Assembly: GCA_964455095.1 (NCBI GenBank) | Contig: CAYVUV010000115.1 | Coordinates: 1 to 64,000 of the forward strand | Length of the DNA stretch: 64,000 bases | Source: CAYVUV01 sp964455095 | GTDB lineage: Bacteria; Desulfobacterota; Binatia; HRBIN30; CADEER01 | Direction: 5' to 3' | Shown here: one piece after another, positions 57,083 through 64,000 of the stretch | Layout of the letters: the number at the start of each line of letters is the position of its first letter | Position numbering within the stretch: the first letter of the stretch is position 1 | Translations under genes and position numbers: made by a program | Notes under the pieces: model-generated | Told to the model about the DNA's origin: nothing | The model's database searches: none | What the model saw: the letters and a program-made list of their open reading frames with translations, nothing else

Positions 57083-59200
57083 TCACGGTTCCGCCCAGTT
57101 GCCCGTGCAATCGCCGAACAGGATGGCGCGGAAATCCTGCTCGGCGGCGGAGGCGGACAGCGGTGTGTAGGTGATGGCGCCAGGCGCGCAGACGCCGCCG
57201 CCAATCGCCGGCTCGATCGCCGTCTGCCCGGGCACCGCAACAGGCTCGGGAACGAATAGCCAATCGCTGTCACACTGCGCGGCCACCGGCAGGCGGTCGA
57301 TGATGTGGACCATGAACTGCAGGATGCGCGCTGCATCGAGCGAGGTGACGGTGCCGTTGCCGGTGACGTCGGCGGCGACATACTGCAGCGCGTCGAGCTG
57401 GCGCAACCCGACCAGGGCCTGCAGGATACAGGTCGCATCGGCGGAGGTGACCCCCAAACCGCTGTCGCCTTGTTTGTCGGGCTCGACGCGATAGTTCCCT
57501 TCCGGCAGTCCGGAGAGCGCGTAGTCGCCGCTGTCGATCGTCGACGTGCTCATCGTCACGTCGCCGGTCAACTGCACCGTGACGCCCGGCACGGAGCGGT
57601 CGCCGGTGCGGTACAGGATACGCCCGCCGATGTCGCGGCCGGTGGGCGTTGCGGTGGGGGTGCTGGTCTGGGTGGCGGTCGGTGTTCCGGTCGCGGTACG
57701 CGTTGGGCTCGCGGTCGGGGTCCGTGTTGCGCTCGCCGTCGGTGTACGCGTCGGACTCGCCGTCGGCGTGCGCGTCGGGGTCCGGGTCGGCGTGCGGGTC
57801 GGAGTGAAGGTTGGGGTGCGCGTCGGGGTCCGCGTCGCGGTCGAAGTCGCCGCCGGGACCGTCGATGTCGACGCCGGCGTGCCGGCGGCAATCGACTCGT
57901 ACGCACCGATATCGAAACCGCTGCCCTGCGGTCGCGCCACGCCGTCGAGATCGGTCGGCAGGTCGACGAGCGAGGTGCCGGCATCGCGCGCGGGACTGGT
58001 GGCAGCGAGGTGGTAGTCATTCGCCGCCGCGTTGACGAACACGGCCGCGGCGGTCGAGACGATCGAGTGCGCGTCGAAGCCGAAGGCTTGCCATTCCGCC
58101 AGTGTGAAGAACGCGTCGTCGTCCGAGAAGCGGTTGACGACGATGTTATAGTCCGACACCAGCCCCTGCTGACTCGATGGGTCGACGTCCAGGCTGCCGC
58201 GCGCGCCGGGGTGGATGATGACGTTGTTGAGAACCGTGTTGCCGAAGCTGGCGTTCTTCAACGAGATGGCGAAACGGCCGTTGCTGCTTTGCAGGATGGT
58301 GTTGCCGACGATGCGATTGGCGCGCGTGCCGTACTGCAACGACCCTTCGCCGTCGTCCCACCCCGCGATGCCGGTCGACACGTTGGCGTAGAGCAGGTTG
58401 TTGCGGATCAGCGACGTGCGCACCGAGGCGAGGTTGATCGCCGCCCCGCCGATGCTGCCGTTGTCGTGGATGACGTTGGCTTCGATCAAGGCGCCCTCGA
58501 TGATGCCGTCGCCTTGCGGGTCGGACGGATCGTCGCCTTGTTGCAGGGGGTCGGCGTTGAGCTGGATGCCGGAGGCGACGTTGTGGTGGGCGTGGTTGCG
58601 GCGCACGATCGGGCGGTCGCCGGAGTTCGAAACATAGATGCCGTGCTCGATGGCGGAGTAGGAGGTCTCGTTGTCCTCGAGCACGAGATCGCGCGCGAAG
58701 CCGGTGAAAATGCCCCAGCGGCTGTTGTGGTGACAGTGGCAGGCGCGGATCACGACGCCGTCGACGTTGGCGTCGGGCTCGCCCTGGATGGCGATTCCCG
58801 CCCGCGGCGAGCCGGAGCTCTCGAAGCCCTGGATGACGACGTAGTTGACGTTGCGCACCCAGATGTTGTCGTTGTTGGAGTTCGACGGCCCCGGCGTCGT
58901 CACCACCACTCCCGGCTGGGCGAGAAACCGCACCGGGCTTTGCGCCGTACCCGACTTGCGTGGGCGGAAGCCTTGATAGGTGCCAGGCAACACGATCACG
59001 TCGTCGCCCGCGCCGGCGATGTCACCCGCCTTCTGCAGCGTCAGCCACGGGGCCGCCTGGCTGCCGGCATTGTTGTCGTTGCCGGACGGTGCGACGTAGT
59101 ACGTCGCCGCGTGCGCCGCCGCCGGCGTGCCGGCGAATGCCAACGCCAGAGCGGTGAGCGCCGCAAATTGGCGAACGGCAATGCGGACGAACGGGTGCAT
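57083..59200 (-). CDS. Secreted right-handed beta-helix protein with Thr/Pro linker and dockerin-like end
   Basis: This 705-residue protein has a signal peptide, then ATYYVAPSGNDNNAGS, the usual start of DUF1565/pectate-lyase-like beta-helix proteins. The helix has coil repeats such as DLVLEDNETSYSAIEHGIYV and RANRIVGNTILQSSNGRFAI. A long Thr/Pro/Arg repeat linker (about 455-530) leads to a Cna-type/dockerin-like end (VTSADATCILQALVGL, then ADVTGNGTVTSLDAARILQF). This dockerin form differs from the 59-residue module found elsewhere. Such beta-helices bind or cleave polysaccharide; no catalytic residues can be assigned here. ATG 59200 is chosen over TTG 59206. Confidence 0.82.
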   Translation of the reverse strand: MHPFVRIAVRQFAALTALALAFAGTPAAAHAATYYVAPSGNDNNAGSQAAPWLTLQKAGDIAGAGDDVIVLPGTYQGFRPRKSGTAQSPVRFLAQPGVVVTTPGPSNSNNDNIWVRNVNYVVIQGFESSGSPRAGIAIQGEPDANVDGVVIRACHCHHNSRWGIFTGFARDLVLEDNETSYSAIEHGIYVSNSGDRPIVRRNHAHHNVASGIQLNADPLQQGDDPSDPQGDGIIEGALIEANVIHDNGSIGGAAINLASVRTSLIRNNLLYANVSTGIAGWDDGEGSLQYGTRANRIVGNTILQSSNGRFAISLKNASFGNTVLNNVIIHPGARGSLDVDPSSQQGLVSDYNIVVNRFSDDDAFFTLAEWQAFGFDAHSIVSTAAAVFVNAAANDYHLAATSPARDAGTSLVDLPTDLDGVARPQGSGFDIGAYESIAAGTPASTSTVPAATSTATRTPTRTPTFTPTRTPTRTPTRTPTASPTRTPTASATRTPTASPTRTATGTPTATQTSTPTATPTGRDIGGRILYRTGDRSVPGVTVQLTGDVTMSTSTIDSGDYALSGLPEGNYRVEPDKQGDSGLGVTSADATCILQALVGLRQLDALQYVAADVTGNGTVTSLDAARILQFMVHIIDRLPVAAQCDSDWLFVPEPVAVPGQTAIEPAIGGGVCAPGAITYTPLSASAAEQDFRAILFGDCTGNWAEP
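57640..57860 (+). repeat. Low-complexity repeats coding the Thr/Pro linker
   Basis: Multiple near-copies of GGTGTGCGTGTCGGG-like units, on the minus strand giving CCGACGCGCACG-type codons for (T-P-T-R-T-P), make this stretch repetitive. It is within the beta-helix protein's gene, so it is coding and not a CRISPR array or satellite. Confidence 0.7.
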
Positions 59201-59373
59201 GCTCAAAGTGCGGAGCAGAATCCGTACCGGGGCGGCCGAGTTGTGGCTAGGTCACTTTGGGCAGCGACAGAGGGGTCGATCAGCCCTCGGCACTGACGCT
59301 TGTTGGCGTAGGACTGGAGTGGTGACGCTCCCCGCCGGTGCGCCCACTCGAAGGTGAGAAGAAGCCGAGAGGC

Positions 59374-60840
59374 TCAGTCGGCTGCCGCAAACGCCGGGCG
59401 CAGGTCGCGGTAGAGGTGGCGGAAAGTGGCAAGCCGTTCGGCGTAGCGGTCGCGCAGAGACGGGTTGGGCTCGACGACCCGCTGTACCGGTGGCGCGGTG
59501 CAGACGGCGCGGAAGTCCTCCCCGGTCACCGCCAGGCGGGCGAGGCGCGCGGCGCCGAAGGCCGGGCCGAGCTCGGCGCCGCTGTGGTACGACAGCGGCC
59601 GGTCGAGCGCGCTGGCCAGGATGCGGCCCCACAGCGCGCTGCGCGCACCACCGCCGATGACCGCCACGCGAGCGATCGCACTGTCTGCGGCGAGGAGGGC
59701 CTCTTGCCCATCGGCCAACGCAAACGCCACGCCCTCCAGCACGGCGCGGCCGAGGTCGGCGCGCGTCGTGGAATGCGTCAGTCCGAAAAACACGCCCTTG
59801 GCATGCGGATCGTTGTGCGGCGTGCGCTCACCCGACAGATACGGGAGAAAAACCGCGCCGGGATCGCGGTCCGCCGCCTCGATCTCGGCGAGCAATGCCT
59901 CCTCGCTGGCGGCCCCGCACAGCCCGCTCACCCAGGACAGGCAGCTCGCCGCGCTGAGGATCACCGACATCTGGTGCCAGGTGCCGGGCGCGCAGTGGCA
60001 GAACGTGTGCACGGCGCGATCCGGGTTGGGCGCAAACGCCGACCGGGCGACGAAGTACACTCCCGACGTGCCGAGCGACAGGAACGCATCGCCCGGCGAA
60101 ACCACCCCGACCCCCACCGCGCCCGCCGCATTGTCGCCACCGCCGGCAGCAATCGCGACGTCGGCGCGCATTCCCCATTCTGCCGCGAGGCCGGGCCGCA
60201 GCGTACCGGTGGGCGCAGGCCCTTCGAACAGTTGTGGCATGGCGCTCTCCGCCAGCCGGGTCGCCGCGAGCATCTGCGGCGACCAGGCGCGACGGCCGAC
60301 GTCGAGCCACAGCGTGCCGGCCGCGTCGGACATATCCGACGCGTACTCGCCCGACAGGCAAAGGCGCAGGTAGTCCTTCGGCAGCAGCACGCGCCGCACG
60401 CGCGCAAACACCTCCGGCTCGTGCGCGGCCACCCACAGCAACTTGGGCGCGGTGAATCCCGGCATGGCCAGATTGCCGGTGATCGCCCGGCTGTCTGGCG
60501 CGCGCGCCTCCAGCTCGGCACACTGCGCGGCGCTGCGCCCGTCGTTCCAGAGGATCGCCGGCCTGAGCACGCGATCGCGCTCGTCGAGCAGCACGGCACC
60601 GTGCATCTGGCCGGCCAGGCCGATGGCGCGCACGGCGGCCAGCTCTGCCGGCCGGCGCTGCCGCAGTGCGTCGACCGCGCGTTGCGTCGCCTGCCACCAC
60701 GACTCCGGATCCTGCTCCGACCACAGCGGCCGCGGCCGCTCGACGGTCAGCGACGCGCTGGCCTGGTCGACCTCGCGCTGCGCGTCGTCGACCAGAAGAA
60801 CCTTGACGGCCGAGGTGCCGAGATCGATGCCGAGAAACAT
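59374..60840 (-). CDS. xylB: Xylulokinase
   Basis: This 488-residue FGGY-family carbohydrate kinase phosphorylates D-xylulose. Motifs are MFLGIDLGTSAVKVLLVDDA, the xylulose-binding GLAGQMHGAVLLDERDRVLR with ILWNDGR, and a C-terminal ATP site (VIGGGARSALWGRILASAL). The family and the IGLAGQMHG segment support xylulokinase over other FGGY kinases. It ends the fucosidase-to-kinase pair; the GH29 gene starts 9 bases upstream of it in the direction of transcription, so they are in one operon. Xylose isomerase lies about 18 kb away on the same strand. Confidence 0.93.
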   Translation of the reverse strand: MFLGIDLGTSAVKVLLVDDAQREVDQASASLTVERPRPLWSEQDPESWWQATQRAVDALRQRRPAELAAVRAIGLAGQMHGAVLLDERDRVLRPAILWNDGRSAAQCAELEARAPDSRAITGNLAMPGFTAPKLLWVAAHEPEVFARVRRVLLPKDYLRLCLSGEYASDMSDAAGTLWLDVGRRAWSPQMLAATRLAESAMPQLFEGPAPTGTLRPGLAAEWGMRADVAIAAGGGDNAAGAVGVGVVSPGDAFLSLGTSGVYFVARSAFAPNPDRAVHTFCHCAPGTWHQMSVILSAASCLSWVSGLCGAASEEALLAEIEAADRDPGAVFLPYLSGERTPHNDPHAKGVFFGLTHSTTRADLGRAVLEGVAFALADGQEALLAADSAIARVAVIGGGARSALWGRILASALDRPLSYHSGAELGPAFGAARLARLAVTGEDFRAVCTAPPVQRVVEPNPSLRDRYAERLATFRHLYRDLRPAFAAAD

Positions 60841-60849
60841 GGCGCGCCT

Positions 60850-62103
60850 TCAATCACCCAGCTCGACCTCGATCACCGTCGCCAGTTGATCGATCAACCC
60901 CTCCGGCACCGCGACGGTCAGCTCGCCGAACGGGTCGGCGCTGAACATCGTGTCCAAGACGGCGCAGCGCGTGCGCGTCTCGAGCTCGGTGCCCGTGCGC
61001 AGCTCGCGCGCGCCGCGGATGCGGTTGACCGGCAGGCCGCGCACCGTGATCGTGTCGTACGGACGCATCAGCAAGTGCAGGAAGATCGAATTGCCCTTGC
61101 GCGTCGACGGGCCGTAGAACTGCCACGGCTCGAGCCCCGCTTCCGAGTCGGCGATGGCGGCGCCGTTGCCCGCCATCCAGCCCGCCAGGGCATCGAGCCG
61201 CTCGCACTGTTCGGGCGGAAGTTGTCCGTCGCCCATCGGGCTGACGTTGAGCAGCAGGTTGCCGCCGCGACCCGCGACCTCGCAGAGCGTGTGCACCAGC
61301 TCGCGGGCCGACTTGTAGCGCGTGTCGGAGGGGTTGTATCCCCAGCTGTCGTTCATGGTCATACAGGTCTCCCAGGGCCGCGCCGGCGGTTGCGGCGGGA
61401 CGAACTGCTCGGGAGTCTCGAAGTCGCCGCAGCCGGGCAGGCGATCGTTGACCAGGATATCGGGCTGCAGGGAGTGGATGAGATCGAGCAGCGCCGGCGC
61501 GCGCCATTGGTCCATCGTGCGCTCCCAGCCGCCGTCGAACCAGAGCAGGTCGATCGGTCCATAGTCGGTCAACAGCTCGCGGATCTGCGCGAAGAGATAG
61601 GCCAGGTAGCGTTCCCACTGCTCGGGGGTCGGCCGCGGCACCATGCCGAAGCGGTAGGGGCGTGCCGCGTCGGTGAACGCCGGGTAGTCGGGATGGTGCC
61701 AGTCGGACAACGAGTAGTAGAGCCCGACGCGCAGCCCCGACTCACGTGCCGCGTCGGCGTACTCGCGCACCAGATCGCCGGCATAGGGCGTCGCGGCAAT
61801 GGAGAAGTCGGATACGCGGGTGCGGAAGAGCGAGAAGCCGTCGTGATGTCTCGCCGTCAGCACCGCGTAGCGCATGCCGCAGCGGCGCGCGTATTCGAAC
61901 CACGCGCGCGGGCTGTCTTGTGTCGGACAGAACGTCGCCGCGCTGGCGTGGTATTCAGCGGCCGGGACGTCCTGACACGCCGGCAACGCTTTCAACCCGC
62001 CGACCAACGGCCACGACAGCTCCCAACCGCGCTGACTGATGTGTCCCCAGTGAACGAACATCCCGCAGCGCGCACGATCGAACCAGCTCGGCATCCGGGC
62101 CAC
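60850..62103 (-). CDS. Alpha-L-fucosidase (GH29)
   Basis: This 417-residue GH29-family glycosidase has the core: PSWFDRARCGMFVHWG, YAVLTARHHDGFSLF, the nucleophile region YGPIDLLWFDGGWE with Asp, and the end of the barrel GGNLLLNVSPMGDGQL. The C-terminal beta domain follows from about 340. No signal peptide is visible, so it is probably intracellular and works on imported oligosaccharides. ATG 62103 is 4 bases from the stop of the next upstream gene (62108), so it is in one operon with the alpha/beta-hydrolase and xylB. Confidence 0.88.
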   Translation of the reverse strand: MARMPSWFDRARCGMFVHWGHISQRGWELSWPLVGGLKALPACQDVPAAEYHASAATFCPTQDSPRAWFEYARRCGMRYAVLTARHHDGFSLFRTRVSDFSIAATPYAGDLVREYADAARESGLRVGLYYSLSDWHHPDYPAFTDAARPYRFGMVPRPTPEQWERYLAYLFAQIRELLTDYGPIDLLWFDGGWERTMDQWRAPALLDLIHSLQPDILVNDRLPGCGDFETPEQFVPPQPPARPWETCMTMNDSWGYNPSDTRYKSARELVHTLCEVAGRGGNLLLNVSPMGDGQLPPEQCERLDALAGWMAGNGAAIADSEAGLEPWQFYGPSTRKGNSIFLHLLMRPYDTITVRGLPVNRIRGARELRTGTELETRTRCAVLDTMFSADPFGELTVAVPEGLIDQLATVIEVELGD

Positions 62104-62107
62104 CTCC

Positions 62108-63094
62108 TCAACTCGGCTTGAAGAACTCGATCATCGCCTGGCTGGTGCGCTCGGGCTCCTCGTGCAGCAGCCAGTGGGTCGCGTCGGGGAGCTCGATCAC
62201 GCTGGCGTTGACGCAATGGCGCGCGCTGGCCTGCAGCATCGTCGACGGAAAGAACCGATCCTGCATGCCCCAGATCAGACGGGTCGGCACGCGCACCAGG
62301 CCGTCTCCGGATGGGTTGTGCGGATACCGAAAGGCGGCGCGATACCAGTTGATCATGCTGCGCGCCGCGCCGGGGCGCGACCACGCCGATTGGTAGTACT
62401 GCATCTCGGTGTCGGGGAAGGTCCCCGGTCGCGCCGTATCGCGCAGGGTCTTCGCCGTCAGCCACCAATTGCCGGCCGGCGCCAACAGTTCTGGCAGCAG
62501 CGGCAGTTGAAAGAACGTCCGGAACCAGGAAATGGACTCTTCCTTCGGCGCCCCCTCCTCGCGCTCGCGCCAGGCGAGTGGGTGCGGGGAGTTGAACATC
62601 GCCAGCCGGCGAAAGCGCAGCGGGTACTCGAGCACCAGGTTCCAGGCGATGGCGCCGCCCCAGTCGTGCCCGGCCAGGGCCGTCTCCTCGAGGCCGAAGT
62701 GATCGAGCAGCCCGATGACGTCGCGCATCAGCGCATCGATCCTGTACGCCTCGATGCCGTCCGGCTTGTCAGACGTGTTGTAGCCGCGCTGATCGGGCAC
62801 GATGACGTGGAATCCGGCCGCCGCAAGCCGGGCGACTTGCTCCTTCCACCCAAACCAGAACTCCGGGTACCCGTGCAGGAGCACCACGGGCGGTCCATCG
62901 GCCGGACCGGCCTCGACCACGTGCAGGGCGATGCCATTGGTCGACACCATCGACGAGCGCAGCTCGACGCCAAGCGCTTTGCGGGCGGCCGCCACCTCGT
63001 CGAGAGGCGGGTTCTTGCCCGACCAGTAGCCGACCGCGATCAGTGCCACGAGCCCGGCCAGCGCGGCGATCAGGACCACCAGGATGCGCCGCAT
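62108..63094 (-). CDS. Membrane-anchored epoxide-hydrolase-like alpha/beta-hydrolase
   Basis: This 328-residue alpha/beta-hydrolase has an N-terminal membrane anchor (LVVLIAALAGLVALIAVGYW). The oxyanion motif is HGYPEFWFGW, the nucleophile elbow GHDWGG carries Asp, and the likely His is in DATHWLLHEEP. The HGYPEFW start and Asp nucleophile are typical of soluble epoxide hydrolases and related dehalogenases. ATG 63094 is chosen as the start before the anchor; an upstream frame exists. It is the first gene before fucosidase and xylulokinase on the minus strand, though a metabolic link is unclear. Confidence 0.83.
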   Translation of the reverse strand: MRRILVVLIAALAGLVALIAVGYWSGKNPPLDEVAAARKALGVELRSSMVSTNGIALHVVEAGPADGPPVVLLHGYPEFWFGWKEQVARLAAAGFHVIVPDQRGYNTSDKPDGIEAYRIDALMRDVIGLLDHFGLEETALAGHDWGGAIAWNLVLEYPLRFRRLAMFNSPHPLAWREREEGAPKEESISWFRTFFQLPLLPELLAPAGNWWLTAKTLRDTARPGTFPDTEMQYYQSAWSRPGAARSMINWYRAAFRYPHNPSGDGLVRVPTRLIWGMQDRFFPSTMLQASARHCVNASVIELPDATHWLLHEEPERTSQAMIEFFKPS

Positions 63095-63157
63095 GGCCCT
63101 GCCCTGACACACCGGCCGGAAGGATGTCAAAGCCAGGAGCGCACCGGGCGCGAATTG

Positions 63158-63931
63158 TTACGGCTGAGGGCTGGCCGGGTCGGCTTTGAACGACGGTCCC
63201 GCGACCAGCTTGAAGCCGGCCGGCACCGCCATCGCCTCGGGCGGCGGGACCGCCTCGCGCACATCGGTGACCACGGTAGTGGTCGTCATCGCCTGTTGGC
63301 CCATATCGACGGTCATTGTCGTGCGCAGCGGCAGGCCGTTCACCCGGGCCATGGCCTTGGCCAGATCCAGGCCCTTGCCGCCCATGCCGCCCATGGCGTT
63401 GCGAAATACTTCGGCGTCTTCGGGGCTGAGCGGCAGCGGCAGCGCGTCGCTCGCCCATACGGCGCCGCGCATCGGTCCGCCCTCGACGGTGTACTCCTTG
63501 GCCTCGAAGCCGGCGATCTTCTCGCTCTTGCCGGTCAACTTCAGCTTGATGTTGGCATTCGCTTCGAGCGGGTTGCCCATCTTCTTCAGAAAGGCCCGCG
63601 CCTCTGGGGGCATCTGCTCCATCTGCTTCTCGATCGCCGCCTGGACCGCATCGACCTGTTGGCGCACCTCCTCGAAGGTGCGCGTGTGGTACGTCTTCGC
63701 TTCCTTGTCGGCCATGGTCACCGTCTTCGCCGCCAGATCGGTGATCACCCGCATCTTGGCGTTGTCGACCACCACTTTGTGGGCGCTCCAGTACTGGGTT
63801 CCCTCTTCCGAGCTGTCGGCGCCGCGACCGCTGATCGACGTCTGTTGGTGAACGATGAGGTCCTTCGCGGTCGATGTCGTCGGCGCCAGCAGGGCGGAGG
63901 CGACGACCGTCAGCCATAACGCATGTGTCAT
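63158..63931 (-). CDS. Secreted DUF4412-like protein
   Basis: This 257-residue exported protein has a signal peptide (WLTVVASALLAPTTSTA), then a beta-rich domain with repeats VVVDNAKMRVITDLAAKTVT and MADKEAKTYHTRTFEEV. The central part (LTGKSEKIAGFEAKEYTVEG) is as in DUF4412 proteins, which contain a ..G.K..IAGY.C..Y.. motif. Met-rich segments near 175-195 are notable. Start ATG 63931 has a promoter-like pair with six bases in between. Function unknown. The right end of the window follows after 69 bases. Confidence 0.7.
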   Translation of the reverse strand: MTHALWLTVVASALLAPTTSTAKDLIVHQQTSISGRGADSSEEGTQYWSAHKVVVDNAKMRVITDLAAKTVTMADKEAKTYHTRTFEEVRQQVDAVQAAIEKQMEQMPPEARAFLKKMGNPLEANANIKLKLTGKSEKIAGFEAKEYTVEGGPMRGAVWASDALPLPLSPEDAEVFRNAMGGMGGKGLDLAKAMARVNGLPLRTTMTVDMGQQAMTTTTVVTDVREAVPPPEAMAVPAGFKLVAGPSFKADPASPQP

Positions 63932-63937
63932 GCGCTT

Positions 63938-63966
63938 CCCGTACGCGAAGCGGGCACGGAGCGCAA
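63938..63966 (-). promoter_or_regulatory. Putative leaderless promoter of the DUF4412-like gene
   Basis: On the minus strand TTGCGC (63966-63961), 17 bases, TACGGG (63943-63938), six bases, ATG 63931. The -10 box is weak. Confidence 0.3.
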
Positions 63967-64000
63967 TTGTCAGCTGTAGCCATCGGCCCGCCGCACTCGA

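Noticed and set aside
57640..57860. CRISPR-like or minisatellite repeat
   Set aside because: The short repeats have no spacers and code for a Thr/Pro linker in frame with the beta-helix protein.
59338..62121. Plus-strand open frame of about 927 residues
   Set aside because: It is antisense to xylulokinase and GH29 fucosidase, both well supported. The translated product is rich in Arg, His and Ala without domains.

Overview
The window is about 64 kb of very GC-rich bacterial DNA, densely coded on both strands with short intergenic gaps. No rRNA, tRNA, CRISPR array, transposase or phage structural cluster was seen. The gene mix suggests an uncultured soil or sediment bacterium of the Binatota/Desulfobacterota type. 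It includes cytochromes P450, an EthA-like Baeyer-Villiger monooxygenase, a ferritin-like di-iron protein, PF10118 hydrolases and sulfatases. It also includes secreted beta-propellers carrying Thr/Pro linkers and Cys-bounded EF-hand modules. This taxonomic placement is an inference from remembered gene content, not from a marker gene.

Layout. 1-0.9 kb: the end of a partial gene and a Phd/VapC-type toxin-antitoxin pair. 0.9-13.4 kb: two paralogous giant AAA-ATPase/TPR regulators on the minus strand, a propeller/di-heme cytochrome between them, a TetR plus di-iron gene pair, and a small orphan protein consisting only of the regulators' C-terminal module. 13.4-20.2 kb: two small-ORF/nucleotidyltransferase modules, a sulfatase, a P450 and an EthA-like monooxygenase. 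20.2-28.6 kb: a five-gene minus-strand operon of exported proteins joined by stop/start overlaps, with a SurA-like isomerase. 28.7-36.7 kb: a P450 fused to a cyclic-nucleotide-binding domain, a secreted lipase-like lipoprotein, a PATR-type beta-repeat protein, an SDR and an interrupted beta-propeller. 36.7-49 kb: a K+ channel, a sigma54 activator, OsmC, xylose isomerase, a nested MITE-like insertion, lipid and housekeeping enzymes, and a fused homocysteine methyltransferase/MTHFR. 49-64 kb: a second sulfatase, large secreted multidomain proteins, xylulokinase, a GH29 fucosidase, an epoxide-hydrolase-like enzyme and a secreted DUF4412-like protein.

Three threads tie the region together. First, an invariant 59-residue module (Cys at 1, 5, 32 and 59; two EF-hand loops) appears in five otherwise unrelated exported proteins. 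Second, regulation shows two recurring designs. A GGAAC-N16-GTTACG element precedes both the cytochrome and the orphan output-domain gene. A -10-like TAGNNT element lies exactly six bases before several start codons, which implies leaderless transcripts. Third, the catabolic content combines oxygenases for hydrophobic substrates with sulfatases, fucosidase and XylA/XylB for sulfated or xylose/fucose-containing glycans.

Start codons were moved inward from the longest frame wherever a signal peptide, ribosome binding site, promoter spacing or gene overlap pointed to a later start. All functional names are from sequence reading alone.
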